From: Bacteroidota bacterium
GTDB lineage: Bacteria > Bacteroidota > Bacteroidia > Sphingobacteriales > Sphingobacteriaceae
Length of the DNA stretch: 64,000 nt
Direction of reading: 5' to 3'
NCBI GenBank assembly: GCA_013286565.1
Contig: JABDFM010000004.1
Coordinates: 1-64,000 of the forward strand
Shown piece by piece: positions 35,931-45,882 of the stretch; within the stretch, counting starts at the first letter, position 1, and every line of letters starts with the position of its first letter. Under the pieces are notes generated by a model that was given only the letters and a program-made list of their open reading frames with translations, did no database searches and was not told the DNA's origin. A program made the translations under genes and the position numbers.

Positions 35931-36072
35931 GGATGACACGAATTACACGAATTTATTCGAATTACACGAATTAATTTTGATCGTGATAATTAACGCCAAT
36001 TAAATGAGTTACATAAATCAGTTAAAAAGCATAATGCAAAATTCGATAAAAATTCGTGAAATTCGTGTCTTA
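35931..36072. repeat. ACACGAATT repeat pair between panB and carA
   Basis: GACACGAATTACACGAATTT and a second ACACGAATTAATTTT on the panB side are answered by AATTCGTGAAATTCGTGTC on the carA side, giving inverted word repeats that bracket about 100 bp. The right array ends five bases before the carA -7 element. Confidence 0.65.
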
Positions 36073-36076
36073 TCAT

Positions 36077-36084
36077 TATATTTG
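36077..36084 (+). promoter_or_regulatory. -7 element of carA
   Basis: TATATTTG fits TAnnTTTG, about 99 bp upstream of the carA ATG. The leader holds no recognised riboswitch; the -33 position falls in the CGTG word repeat. Confidence 0.55.
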
Positions 36085-36182
36085 CGGCGTGAATCCAGTA
36101 GTCGCCCGCTACACTTCTTACACCTGTTTTCACGGAGCTGCACCCCAGTTTGACCGGCACATAAACTATTCAATTTTTTATT

Positions 36183-37292
36183 ATGATCACCAACTTCACC
36201 AAGTTACCTGCAGTATTATTACTGGCTGACGGGACCGTATTTTATGGCAAAGCCGCCGGAAAGATAGGCACCACCACCGGCGAGATCTGTTTTAATACCG
36301 GGATGACCGGTTACCAGGAAGTATTTACCGATCCTTCCTATTTCGGTCAGATCCTGGTAGCTACCAATGCACATATCGGCAATTATGGTATCGCCAAAGA
36401 AGAAGTTGAATCCGGACATATTCAAATAGCGGGACTGGTTTGCAAAAACTACAACATTTATTATACCCGCAAGCAGGCCAACGAATCTATACAGGACTAT
36501 TTCCAGGAACAAAACCTTGTATCTATTTCTGATATTGATACACGCCAACTGGTTAGACATATACGTGATAAAGGCGCGATGAACGCCATTATCTCATCTG
36601 AGATATTAGATTTAGAAGAACTAAAAAAGAAACTGGCCGAAGTACCATCAATGGATGGGCTTGAGCTTTCATCAAAGGTAACAACTAATGAAACCTATAC
36701 GTTCGGTGAAGAAACAGCCACCTATCGGGTAGCTGTGCTTGACCTGGGAGTAAAGAAAAACATACTGCGTAATTTCCATGACCGTGATGTTTATGCCAAG
36801 GTATATCCGGCTAAAACAACCTTTGAAGAAATGGAAAAAGATTTTTCACCGAATGGCTACTTTATTTCCAACGGTCCCGGCGATCCTTCGGCTATGCCTT
36901 ATGCCATCGAAACGGTAAAGGATATTTTAAAGGCTGATAAACCGATGTTCGGGATATGTTTAGGTCACCAGTTATTAGCTTTGGCTAATGATATTCCTAC
37001 TATAAAAATGTTCAATGGTCACCGTGGATTAAACCACCCGGTAAAAAATGTGATCATCAATCATTGCGAGGTAACCTCTCAAAATCATGGCTTTGGCGTA
37101 GTGCCGGAAGCAGTAAGAGCATCGGATAAAGTGGAGATCACCCATGTTAACCTGAATGATAAATCTATCGAGGGCATCCGTGTAAAGGATAAAAAAGCAT
37201 TCTCGGTACAATATCACCCCGAATCATCCCCCGGCCCGCATGATTCAAGGTATTTGTTTGATGATTTTGTAAAGATGATGGCGAAGAATTAA
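36183..37292 (+). CDS. carA: Carbamoyl-phosphate synthase small subunit
   Basis: 369 residues. The N-terminal CarA domain starts ADGTVFYGKAAGKIGTTTGE and includes FNTGMTGYQEVFTDPSYFGQ. The C-terminal class I glutamine amidotransferase domain has the nucleophile Cys in MFGICLGHQLLALAND and the His-Glu pair in QYHPESSPGPHDS. It supplies ammonia to the large subunit for arginine and pyrimidine synthesis. carB is not next to it; the next gene is unrelated and a terminator follows. Confidence 0.95.
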   Translation: MITNFTKLPAVLLLADGTVFYGKAAGKIGTTTGEICFNTGMTGYQEVFTDPSYFGQILVATNAHIGNYGIAKEEVESGHIQIAGLVCKNYNIYYTRKQANESIQDYFQEQNLVSISDIDTRQLVRHIRDKGAMNAIISSEILDLEELKKKLAEVPSMDGLELSSKVTTNETYTFGEETATYRVAVLDLGVKKNILRNFHDRDVYAKVYPAKTTFEEMEKDFSPNGYFISNGPGDPSAMPYAIETVKDILKADKPMFGICLGHQLLALANDIPTIKMFNGHRGLNHPVKNVIINHCEVTSQNHGFGVVPEAVRASDKVEITHVNLNDKSIEGIRVKDKKAFSVQYHPESSPGPHDSRYLFDDFVKMMAKN

Positions 37293-37317
37293 AATTACCG
37301 ATATTAATGAAATACAG

Positions 37318-37349
37318 CCTTGCAGATTAAAACTTTGCAAGGTTTTTTT
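37318..37349 (+). terminator. Terminator of carA
   Basis: CCTTGCA and TGCAAGG form a perfect 7-bp stem with an 11-nt loop, followed by seven T. Confidence 0.85.
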
Positions 37350-37395
37350 ATTTTTATTATTAAAATAATAAATAATTGAGTATCTTGGTTTCTGA

Positions 37396-37995
37396 ATGAA
37401 AAAACAGCATACCAAAACGATACTCACCACGGTTATACTGCTTTTGGCTTTATTACAAGGCCCATTCCTGTTTTACTATACCTACGGATTTTTCAAGCTG
37501 ATCTTTTTGATACCCTTGGGCCTAATCGGGCTGGGTCTAACGATCTATTTATTTTTTAGCGTTTGTAAATATGCTGCAACTAATACCAGGTATCACATTA
37601 TCGGCTTGATATTGGCTTTTGTTATTGGCTTTTTCACTATCAGAACCGATGCTCTTGAATATCTTGATTGGAAATTCAGAAAAGCAGATAGAGATAAAAT
37701 TGTTGAAGAAGTAAAACAGGGGATATTAGTGCCTAACGACAGCGGTATATATCACTTACCCTCCAACACTTTTCTGCCAATTTCAAATGGGGGCAATGAT
37801 ATTGTGGTCAACGAAAATGAAAATGGCACTACCTCAGTAGAATTTTATATCGACCGCGGGTTCATAGATCATTACTCGGCCTTTCTATATACAAATGATG
37901 AAAATGAAATTGCCGGGTTAGACCGCGCAATTGCAAATGGCAGTAACCGCGCTTTTAAAAAATTCGGCGATAATTGGTACCGCGTAGGTTATTAA
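37396..37995 (+). CDS. Membrane protein of unknown function
   Basis: 199 residues. Three hydrophobic helices in the first half (TILTTVILLLALLQGPFLFY, LIFLIPLGLIGLGLTIYLFF, IIGLILAFVIGFFTI) precede a soluble domain of about 100 residues (GILVPNDSGIYHLPSNTFLP, VEFYIDRGFIDHYSAFLYTN). The soluble part resembles small immunity-like or sensor domains in general appearance only. No family recognised and no operon partner. Confidence 0.65.
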   Translation: MKKQHTKTILTTVILLLALLQGPFLFYYTYGFFKLIFLIPLGLIGLGLTIYLFFSVCKYAATNTRYHIIGLILAFVIGFFTIRTDALEYLDWKFRKADRDKIVEEVKQGILVPNDSGIYHLPSNTFLPISNGGNDIVVNENENGTTSVEFYIDRGFIDHYSAFLYTNDENEIAGLDRAIANGSNRAFKKFGDNWYRVGY

Positions 37996-38026
37996 ACCCT
38001 TTCCTTTTTTTTACGAACCCGGATTT

Positions 38027-38062
38027 TTCACCGGTTCATCCACTAACTTCATTCATTCACCG
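38027..38062 (+). promoter_or_regulatory. Candidate activator site, TTCACCG direct repeats (site A)
   Basis: TTCACCG at 38027 and 38056 with TTCATCC at 38035; 38035 and 38056 are 21 bp apart, two helical turns. This spacing recalls LytTR-type response regulator sites (inference). It is about 50 bp upstream of a near-match -7 element (CATATTTG at 38115) for the first small peptide. Confidence 0.35.
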
Positions 38063-38142
38063 AGAATTTCCCGCTGTTCGCCTAAAACTAATAACGCTTT
38101 CCTGTGCCTGAGGGCATATTTGTGGTATAAATCACACGGATC

Positions 38143-38241
38143 ATGAAAACACTACTACTCATTCACATCGTTCATTTAGCTGCGCAGGCTGTTCAGCATA
38201 TCCATACCATCATCCATGCGCTGGGGCATTTAATGAAATAA
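38143..38241 (+). CDS. Candidate 32-residue histidine-rich peptide
   Basis: MKTLLLIHIVHLAAQAVQHI followed by HTIIHALGHLMK. Six of 32 residues are His, spaced mostly at 3-4 residues (8, 11, 21, 25, 29), so a helix would expose a His-lined face. ATG at 38143 is followed by a clean stop. The upstream -7-like element and the leader length are reasonable, but such a short frame can arise by chance. It precedes the ABC exporter by 300 bp and may be related to it. Confidence 0.35.
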   Translation: MKTLLLIHIVHLAAQAVQHIHTIIHALGHLMK

Positions 38242-38299
38242 TTTATATAAAGCAGTAATAATTTAACAATATAAAACCACCCGCTTAACATACCTCGTG

Positions 38300-38307
38300 T
38301 ATTTTTG
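38300..38307 (+). promoter_or_regulatory. -7 element ahead of the second small peptide
   Basis: TATTTTTG matches TAnnTTTG exactly, 20 bp before the ATG at 38328. No matching -33 was seen. Confidence 0.45.
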
Positions 38308-38327
38308 CATCAAACTACCAGTTTACA

Positions 38328-38411
38328 ATGAAAGCACTATTCCAACTTTACAATTACCTGCTTGAACAGGCGGAAACATTCACCAGATCGTTTGCCAACC
38401 TGTTAGGCTAA
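38328..38411 (+). CDS. Candidate 27-residue amphipathic peptide
   Basis: MKALFQLYNYLLEQAETFTR then SFANLLG. Leu, Phe and Tyr lie on one side of a predicted helix and Gln, Glu and Arg on the other. It starts 20 bp behind an exact -7 element and begins with MKALF, as the first peptide begins with MKTLL, so both may be members of one family. Length makes the call uncertain. Confidence 0.35.
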   Translation: MKALFQLYNYLLEQAETFTRSFANLLG

Positions 38412-38466
38412 CGCATAAATCGCCATCCGATTTTAAAAGTCTCCACACAGGGGGCTTACAGATATC

Positions 38467-38494
38467 TTCACCGTAATTTTTCCACCATTCACCG
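38467..38494 (+). promoter_or_regulatory. Candidate activator site, TTCACCG direct repeats (site B)
   Basis: TTCACCG at 38467 and again at 38488, exactly 21 bp apart, and the second reads ATTCACCGAAAAT, which nearly equals ATTCACCGAGAAT at site A. It ends 43 bp before the ABC ATPase start. Probably a binding site of a response regulator acting on the exporter genes (inference). Confidence 0.4.
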
Positions 38495-38537
38495 AAAATA
38501 TTATGGTTATTCCATTTTTCTATCCCATTTTTACAGT

Positions 38538-39302
38538 ATGGCAAAACAACCCATTATCACTGTAAAAAACCTGGTAAAAAAATACGACGATTTTACAGCT
38601 GTAAACGGCATTAGCTTTGAAGTTTTTGAGGGCGAAATATTCGGTTTGCTTGGCCCCAACGGAGCCGGTAAAACCACCACCCTCGAGATCATCGAAACAC
38701 TGCGTGATAAAACATCCGGCGAGATCACTGTAGATGGATTCTCTATCGACAAAGATACCGACAGTATTAAGAAACGGATAGGCGTACAATTACAGGCCGC
38801 GGGTTATTATCCTAACCTGAATCTTTCGGAACTGATCGTGCTTTTCTGCGGCTTATATGGCATCGACAAAAAACCGATGGAAATGTTGGGTAAAGTGGCC
38901 CTAACGGATAAGGCCAAATCAAAATACAAAGATCTTTCGGGCGGCCAAAAGCAGCGCTTCTCTATTGCCACCACGCTGATCAATGATCCACGCATTATAT
39001 TTCTTGATGAACCAACCACCGGTCTTGACCCGCAGGCGCGCAGAAACTTATGGGAACTGATAAAAGAAATTCGCGATAGCGGTACTACCGTGGTCATCAC
39101 CACCCATTACATGGATGAAGCAGAGGTACTTTGCGACCGCGTAGCCTTTATAGATGGCGGTAATATAATAGGCATTGATACGCCGGATAATTTTATTGAT
39201 AAACTGGTAGCTACCGGCTTTGAACGTAAAAAACAAGTAAAGCTGGCCAATTTAGAGGATGTATTTATTACCATGACCGGTAAAGAATGGCGGGAAGATT
39301 GA
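38538..39302 (+). CDS. ABC transporter ATP-binding protein
   Basis: 254 residues of the DrrA/CcmA type. Walker A LGPNGAGKTTTLEI near residue 40, signature LSGGQKQRFSIA, Walker B IIFLDEPTTGLDPQA and switch His ITTHYMDEAE. Pairs with the ABC-2 permease encoded 115 bp downstream. Exporter of an unknown substrate. Confidence 0.92.
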   Translation: MAKQPIITVKNLVKKYDDFTAVNGISFEVFEGEIFGLLGPNGAGKTTTLEIIETLRDKTSGEITVDGFSIDKDTDSIKKRIGVQLQAAGYYPNLNLSELIVLFCGLYGIDKKPMEMLGKVALTDKAKSKYKDLSGGQKQRFSIATTLINDPRIIFLDEPTTGLDPQARRNLWELIKEIRDSGTTVVITTHYMDEAEVLCDRVAFIDGGNIIGIDTPDNFIDKLVATGFERKKQVKLANLEDVFITMTGKEWRED

Positions 39303-39307
39303 TTTGG

Positions 39308-39417
39308 CCCATAGACCATGGTTGATAGTCCATGGTAAATAACTAAGACAACTATCGACTATGGTCCATCGACTATTGACAAAAAAATCACCAATGAACT
39401 ATTGAACCAATGAACTA
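39308..39417. repeat. Word-repeat array between ATPase and permease genes
   Basis: CCATAGACCATGGTTGATAG and TCCATGGTAAATA are answered by CAACTATCGACTATGGTCC (the CTATGGTC vocabulary of 35027 and 49775). CCAATGAACTATTGAACC and AATGAACTAATG follow (the TTCATTGG vocabulary also seen at 15116-15150). It fills the whole spacer up to the permease ATG. Confidence 0.7.
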
Positions 39418-40572
39418 ATGACTACCAACAACAAACCATACAGCAATACTAAAGCTACCCTCGCGATAGCAAAAGCCAGTTTCCGGTCGATATTACGAAG
39501 CCCTTCGGCGGTGGTGTTCAGCCTGGTGTTCCCTTTGATATTTATAGTCGTATTTGCCAATATTGGTGGCGGCGGCATATCTGTTGATGTGGGCGTAGCT
39601 AAAACGTGTGATACCAGCAGTATTATTTACAAAGCATTAAAGTCGGTCAAGATCGTTAACCTGGTAACCAACCAGTCGACCGATGAAATGAATAAGAACC
39701 TGTCAAAAGGTTCAATCGATGCTATTTTAGACATCAAGAATAATCACTCGGGAGGATTGACGCTTTATCCGCCATTATCCCTTCCACCAAATAATTTACC
39801 GAACAAACCCCCGTTCTCGGTTAACGTGCAATACACCAAGGCTTCCAATAAGGATGGTATTCTCAAGTCTGTTATCAGCAACATCATATCCCAGATGAAC
39901 TCAAGTATGTCCAAAGGATTACCGCAGATGGCAGAGGTAAACGAAACCACCATCCAGGGCCGTGAGTATAAGTATATCGACTTCATCCTGCCGGGCATGC
40001 TTGGCTTTTCCCTGTTGAGCAGCGGCGTTTTTGGTACAGCCTTCGTGTTTCTTAGTTTACGTTTAACATTGGTGATTAAACGTTTTTTTGCTAACCCGGT
40101 AAAACGTTACAGTATTGTTTTGGGCGAGGCTTTGGCGCGTATCGTATTTGCTTTGTTGGGCGCACTGTTCATTATCGGTATTGGCCATTATGCATTCGGC
40201 TTTACGCTGATACATGGTTTCATTACAGTGCTTAATATGCTCGTATTATCAGCTATAGGGCTCATCATCTTTATGGGGTTTGGCTTTATTATATCCGGCG
40301 TAGCCAAAAACGAGAGCACGGTGCCGCCCTTCTCCAATATTATTACCTTACCCCAATTTTTGTTATCGGGCACTTTCTTTTCAACTACCGCTTTCCCGGT
40401 ATGGTTGCAACACATTAGCAGGGTATTGCCCCTCACCCATTTAAATGACGCCATGCGAAAGGTGGCTTTTGAAGGCGCATCGCTTGGGGAGGTGTCACAT
40501 CAATTGCTGATATTAGGTATCTGGTTTGTCGGGATCTATATTGTTGCGGTGAAAACGTTTAAGTGGGAGTAG
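39418..40572 (+). CDS. ABC-2 type permease
   Basis: 384 residues. One N-terminal membrane segment (SAVVFSLVFPLIFIVVFANI), a large extracytoplasmic loop of about 140 residues, then five segments (IDFILPGMLGFSLLSSGVF, IVFALLGALFIIGIGHYAF, VLNMLVLSAIGLIIFMGFGF, ITLPQFLLSGTFFSTTAFPV and the last ILGIWFVGIYIVAVKTF). Typical DrrB/YhbE-like ABC-2 permease. Partner of the ATPase upstream. Confidence 0.9.
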   Translation: MTTNNKPYSNTKATLAIAKASFRSILRSPSAVVFSLVFPLIFIVVFANIGGGGISVDVGVAKTCDTSSIIYKALKSVKIVNLVTNQSTDEMNKNLSKGSIDAILDIKNNHSGGLTLYPPLSLPPNNLPNKPPFSVNVQYTKASNKDGILKSVISNIISQMNSSMSKGLPQMAEVNETTIQGREYKYIDFILPGMLGFSLLSSGVFGTAFVFLSLRLTLVIKRFFANPVKRYSIVLGEALARIVFALLGALFIIGIGHYAFGFTLIHGFITVLNMLVLSAIGLIIFMGFGFIISGVAKNESTVPPFSNIITLPQFLLSGTFFSTTAFPVWLQHISRVLPLTHLNDAMRKVAFEGASLGEVSHQLLILGIWFVGIYIVAVKTFKWE

Positions 40573-40766
40573 TTGGAATGCAGAATGAATTGGATGATTG
40601 TAAAGTCAAAATGTTGTAAGGTTCAGGCTTTAGACCGATCAAAGATGAAAAGAATCGTGGCCATCCGTAAATCCTATGAATCATGGTTCAGACAAAAAAA
40701 ACAGCGCGCTCACATTAATTTTCTGTTAATCTTAAAGTAATTTTCACCGAAAGTTATTATCATTTG

Positions 40767-40774
40767 TATATTTG
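40767..40774 (+). promoter_or_regulatory. -7 element of eno
   Basis: TATATTTG matches TAnnTTTG, 66 bp before the enolase ATG. TTTTC-led repeats at 40719 and 40741 (22 bp apart, the second TTTTCACCGAAAGTT) overlie the -33 to -55 positions and resemble the TTCACCG sites near 38 kb. Confidence 0.6.
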
Positions 40775-40809
40775 GAGAATATATACTTATAGTGTACTTT
40801 TGACACTAA

Positions 40810-42138
<1,329 letters not shown>

Positions 42139-42185
42139 AAGGTTAAAGGCGAAAGCTGAAAGGTTAAAGCCTTCTAATTATTAAG

Positions 42186-42213
42186 AGCCTCGATTTTATC
42201 GGGGCTTTTTTTT
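42186..42213 (+). terminator. Terminator of eno
   Basis: AGCCTCGAT-TTT-ATCGGGGCT hairpin (one or two G-T pairs) followed by eight T. It is preceded at 42138-42175 by AAAGGTTAAAGGCGAAAG-type word repeats, also seen after the DEAD helicase region and at the 3' end of sucD. Confidence 0.85.
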
Positions 42214-42252
42214 GTTTTTATTTCTTACTTTTATTTTTCTAAACTTTATCTC

Positions 42253-42609
42253 ATGAATTGTTATAATCATCGTACCATACCGGCTGTTGCCACTTGTAAA
42301 AACTGCTGCAAAGGATTATGTCCTGAGTGTCTCACTGAAGTCGAAAATGGAATAGCATGTACTACTACTTGTGTGGATGAAGTTAAAACTCTCAATGCTT
42401 TAATTAATAATAACAAAAAGTCAACTGACAGAGTAGCTGGCATCTACAATCGCAATGCATTTATATATGCAGCTTTAGGCTTACTATTTTTTTATTCTGG
42501 ATTTAGGTATAATGATTTAAGGGTATATGGTATTGCTGCAGGATGTATATTTTTAATTGGTGCTATTTTGATGCTCAATACTGCAAGAAAATATAAAAAC
42601 AAGAATTGA
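42253..42609 (+). CDS. B-box-like zinc finger membrane protein
   Basis: 118 residues. The N-terminal Cys/His cluster MNCYNHRTIPAVATCKNCCK with GLCPECLTEVENGIACTTTC is a B-box-type zinc site of the kind fused to membrane proteins in bacteria. Two hydrophobic helices follow (AFIYAALGLLFFYSGF and YGIAAGCIFLIGAILML). Function unknown. The gene-free stretch 42610-42962 after it shows only a 12-bp palindrome GGAAATATTTCC and nothing else supportable. Confidence 0.75.
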   Translation: MNCYNHRTIPAVATCKNCCKGLCPECLTEVENGIACTTTCVDEVKTLNALINNNKKSTDRVAGIYNRNAFIYAALGLLFFYSGFRYNDLRVYGIAAGCIFLIGAILMLNTARKYKNKN

Positions 42610-42962
42610 CAACTTCTTGAAAGTTATCTATTCTAATATAAACCAATAGAGCTAAAAGAGATATTATGTGGAAATATTTCCCCCTATTTCCATTTAAACA
42701 AGAAGTGTATTCCAATTTATAAATAATTTTCTGTTTGGTTAAATTATCCTGTAAAACTTTCATCCACTGAGGCTGAGAGGGTAAAATGCTGGTTTCCCGG
42801 CATTATCATCAAGGTTAAAGATACGTTTCAAACTGTTGCCTACTAAAAACCGGTATCCACACATATTGATTATTTTAATGGTATAATAATTGGAATCGTA
42901 TATTCACAGGTTCATGATACCCCGCTTAACCTTTAAATAATGTTTAGCAACTAAATTACCTT

Positions 42963-43721
42963 ATGATGAAAACTAACATTAAACCTCTTCTCGCGATTAT
43001 GGTTTGTGTATTGATGGTTTACAGCGCATGCCGTAAAGTTGACAATGCCCCGGTATCTTCCCAAACAACCAACACTGATGTGCTGGGCGGCCAGATAGCG
43101 GTAAACCTTGCCCAATCATTAGCCGGAAACTTTGGCGGTGTAAACGTGATGGGCGGTGTTGATTCGGCATCCCTGGCTGGGCAACATCACGCTGCTGCCA
43201 TTTATCCCCTCTGTGGTTTATTCACTGATTCCTTAGTGAACTACAACTGGAATTTAGGTGATACCGTAAAAGCACATACTGGTGGAAACCTTACTTTTTT
43301 CTTTAATTGCAATAATGGCAAGCCGAACGGCTATACTGCTTACGATTCATTAGCTACCACTAAAACAACGCGCTACGGATCGTCCGAGTGTTATGTAAAA
43401 CAATATTACACGATCAAATGCCTGGATGATAACCACCTGTTTGTTGGCGTTGACGGTGATATTTACTTCTACAGTCTGATAACTGATCTTTGTGGTTGTC
43501 AATCAATCACCAATGCCAACTATGTACTCAGTGGCCTGAAAGTTGACTTGACGACCAAAGACATTTTGAGCGGTACAGCCACCTTTAAAGCATATGGCAA
43601 GGGCTGGTTTTTAACCGGCACAATAGTTTTCCTCGGAAACCACATGGCAGATGTTACTATTAATGGAAAAACATTTCGAATTAATGTGATAACAGGTGAA
43701 TGCAACTGTGGAATAAGATAG
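42963..43721 (+). CDS. Lipoprotein of unknown function
   Basis: 252 residues. Lipoprotein signal LLAIMVCVLMVYSACRKV with lipidated Cys about residue 23. The mature part is Gly/Asn/Thr-rich with many beta strands and several Cys (YPLCGLF, FFFNCNNGK, LITDLCGCQS, ITGECNCGIR), the last pairs suggesting disulphides in the periplasm or on the surface. No domain recognised. Confidence 0.75.
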   Translation: MMKTNIKPLLAIMVCVLMVYSACRKVDNAPVSSQTTNTDVLGGQIAVNLAQSLAGNFGGVNVMGGVDSASLAGQHHAAAIYPLCGLFTDSLVNYNWNLGDTVKAHTGGNLTFFFNCNNGKPNGYTAYDSLATTKTTRYGSSECYVKQYYTIKCLDDNHLFVGVDGDIYFYSLITDLCGCQSITNANYVLSGLKVDLTTKDILSGTATFKAYGKGWFLTGTIVFLGNHMADVTINGKTFRINVITGECNCGIR

Positions 43722-43735
43722 TTAATTAGGTTAAG

Positions 43736-43826
43736 TGGTTGATTGAGTTGATTAGTTCACTGCCAGTAATTTATTTTAATGAACTTAATCGAACCCAATC
43801 TAACTTAATCAAGTCAATCGAACCTC
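43736..43826. repeat. Word-repeat array upstream of the DEAD helicase, TTGATTGAG vocabulary
   Basis: GGTTGATTGAGTTGATTAG is answered by AATGAACTTAATCGAACC and CTAACTTAATCAAGTCAATC, making a long imperfect hairpin. Same words as at 16501-16602. It stops 13 bp before the helicase -7 element. Confidence 0.7.
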
Positions 43827-43838
43827 AAATAAAAACCG

Positions 43839-43846
43839 TATCTTTG
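43839..43846 (+). promoter_or_regulatory. -7 element of the DEAD helicase gene
   Basis: TATCTTTG matches TAnnTTTG, 98 bp upstream of the ATG. The -33 position lies inside the word-repeat array. Confidence 0.55.
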
Positions 43847-43943
43847 CAAATATTACCCGTTCGCTTACGGTTTTGATTTATCCAGACGACTCTTCAGATC
43901 CGCTTTATGCATTCGCGTTAGCACATTACATTAGATACATTAC

Positions 43944-45209
43944 ATGTCATTCGAAAATTTAAATTTAATTGAGCCTATCCTCAGGGCCTTAAAAACTGAG
44001 GGATATACTACCCCTACTCCTATACAGGAACAAGCTATACCCATTGTATTACAACACCGCGACTTGTTGGGTTGCGCGCAAACCGGTACTGGTAAAACGG
44101 CCGCTTTTGCTATACCTATTCTGCAGTTATTGTACCAGGACAGGTTGCAGCACAAGGAACAAAAAACCATCAAGGCCATCATATTAACCCCAACCCGCGA
44201 GCTGGCTATACAGATCGACGAGAGCTTTGCCGCTTATGGCAAACACACCGGGTTAAAGCATTTGGTGATCTACGGTGGTGTATCACAAAATCCGCAAACG
44301 GACGCTTTGCGCCGTGGTGTGGATATATTGGTGGCCACACCAGGCCGTTTATTAGACCTGATGAACCAGCGCTTTGTTCACCTGGAGCATATTAAAATGC
44401 TGGTATTAGACGAGGCCGACCGTATGCTGGATATGGGCTTTGTGCATGATGTAAAAAAGATCATCGCCAAAGTACCTGTAAAAAGACAAACGCTGTTTTT
44501 CTCGGCTACCATGCCAAACGAAATCCAGCAACTGGCTAATACTATCCTAACTAACCCTGCAAAGGTGGAAGTTACTCCAGCCTCATCTACTGCGGATACC
44601 ATACAGCAATCGTTATATTATGTAGAGAAATCGGATAAGAAAAACTTGCTGATCCACCTGTTAAAGGACAAAGCAATTAAAACCGCTTTGGTATTTACCC
44701 GCACCAAACATGGCGCTGATAAAGTAGTGAAGGATCTTACCCGAGTTGGCATCACTGCCGAAGCTATCCACGGTAATAAATCACAAAACGCAAGGCAACG
44801 TGCGTTAACCAATTTTAAGAACCGCACTACAAGGGTTTTGATAGCTACTGATATTGCTGCACGTGGTATTGACATCGACGAACTGACCCATGTGATCAAT
44901 TACGAGCTACCAAACATCCCAGAAACTTACGTACACCGTATAGGTCGTACTGGTAGAGCAGGTGCAAGCGGTATCGCCTTTTCATTCTGCGACCAGGAGG
45001 AGATTGAATTTCTGAAAGATATTCATAAACTGATCTCGAAACATATCCCTATAACCGAAGAGCATCCTTATCCAATGAGTCCGGCTGCTTATATTAAGAA
45101 ACAGGAACCAGCTAAAAGCGGTTCAGGTCAGAGGCATCATCAGTCTGCCGGTCACAGGGACGGCCAGAGACGCTTTGGTGGAAACAGAAGCGGCGGGAAT
45201 AGGCGGTAA
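43944..45209 (+). CDS. DEAD-box RNA helicase, RhlE type
   Basis: 421 residues. Q motif [14 protein letters not shown], motif [13 protein letters not shown], Ia [44 protein letters not shown] and [12 protein letters not shown] are all intact. A short basic tail rich in Gly, Arg, His and Ser ([14 protein letters not shown]) follows the core, as in RhlE-like proteins of Bacteroidota. Remodels RNA, probably ribosome assembly or cold response. A palindromic repeat (45230-45263) follows the stop. Confidence 0.94.
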   Translation: MSFENLNLIEPILRALKTEGYTTPTPIQEQAIPIVLQHRDLLGCAQTGTGKTAAFAIPILQLLYQDRLQHKEQKTIKAIILTPTRELAIQIDESFAAYGKHTGLKHLVIYGGVSQNPQTDALRRGVDILVATPGRLLDLMNQRFVHLEHIKMLVLDEADRMLDMGFVHDVKKIIAKVPVKRQTLFFSATMPNEIQQLANTILTNPAKVEVTPASSTADTIQQSLYYVEKSDKKNLLIHLLKDKAIKTALVFTRTKHGADKVVKDLTRVGITAEAIHGNKSQNARQRALTNFKNRTTRVLIATDIAARGIDIDELTHVINYELPNIPETYVHRIGRTGRAGASGIAFSFCDQEEIEFLKDIHKLISKHIPITEEHPYPMSPAAYIKKQEPAKSGSGQRHHQSAGHRDGQRRFGGNRSGGNRR

Positions 45210-45229
45210 ATCATTTAGTTCGATTTTAA

Positions 45230-45263
45230 AGTCTCCCCTACAGGGGGAGATTTAGAGGGGGCT
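45230..45263. repeat. Half copy of the CTCCCC/GGGGAG double-hairpin element
   Basis: AGTCTCCCCTACAGGGGGAG followed by ATTTAGAGGGGGCT equals one arm of the elements at 48282-48361 and 57112-57198, in the opposite orientation. It lies 20 bp beyond the helicase stop and could terminate it. A shorter relic is at 38428-38455. Confidence 0.7.
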
Positions 45264-45340
45264 TGTTAACAAGTTAATAATCTCCCTTGCATCGTTCAAA
45301 ATAATTAAATAGCTTTAAACGAAATTTTACACGGTTTGGA

Positions 45341-45640
45341 ATGAAGCGCCTGCTTAATCTTTTTAAGAACAAATACTTCCTGGTTACTGTAGCTTTCCTG
45401 GTATGGATGACCTTCTTTGATAGGAACGACCTGTTCTCTCAATACCAATATCACCACCAGGTAGCTAAATTAAAGCAGGAACGCGACTTCTACCAAAAAG
45501 AAACCGCCAAAGTTCACCAAGATCTGGACGAACTCACGTCCAATAAAGAAAAACTCGAAAAATTCGCCCGCGAAAAATACCTCATGAAAAAAGATAATGA
45601 GGATGTTTTTGTGATCGGGAAAGAAAAGAAGCAAGATTAA
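45341..45640 (+). CDS. Septum formation initiator family protein (DivIC/FtsB-like)
   Basis: 99 residues. Short N-terminus, one membrane helix (KYFLVTVAFLVWMTFF), then a coiled coil (HQVAKLKQERDFYQKETAKV) and the conserved EKFAREKYLMKKDNEDVF that ends FtsB/DivIC proteins. Part of the division complex that links early and late divisome proteins. In many bacteria it follows eno directly; here three genes lie between. Confidence 0.9.
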   Translation: MKRLLNLFKNKYFLVTVAFLVWMTFFDRNDLFSQYQYHHQVAKLKQERDFYQKETAKVHQDLDELTSNKEKLEKFAREKYLMKKDNEDVFVIGKEKKQD

Positions 45641-45707
45641 ATTCATAAAGGTTAAAGCCTTCCAACGCAATTCTATCTCTTGGCTTTATGTTAGTTATAA
45701 ACAAGAT

Positions 45708-45838
45708 CGTCATTGCGAGGAACGAAGCAACCTCTACATAGGACATTCAAAACCGCGATCAATTTTAAGGGCAAACAGGCATCCCCGATATGCATGTGTA
45801 GAGATGGCCACGCTATCGCTCGCCATGACGGTCTGTTT
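45708..45838. repeat. Complete REP-like hairpin unit
   Basis: CGTCATTGCGAGGAACGAAG at the left end and GCTATCGCTCGCCATGACGG at the right end form the imperfect terminal pairing of a 130-bp unit, with ACCTCTACATAGGACATTC and GTGTAGAGATGGCCACGC as the next inner pair. Relatives are at 15234-15320 and as two halves at 30531 and 31193. Fills the spacer between the convergent DivIC-like and TRIC genes. Confidence 0.65.
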
Positions 45839-45882
45839 TATTTTCTTGAGGGAATCGCATTTGCCCCTACTTTTCATATCAA

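Noticed and set aside
42765-42830. CTGAGGCTGAGAGGGT and nearby bases recall a TPP riboswitch.
   Set aside because: The second conserved block (AACCTGAT) and the P1 pairing are missing, and the downstream gene is an unknown lipoprotein, not a thiamine gene.
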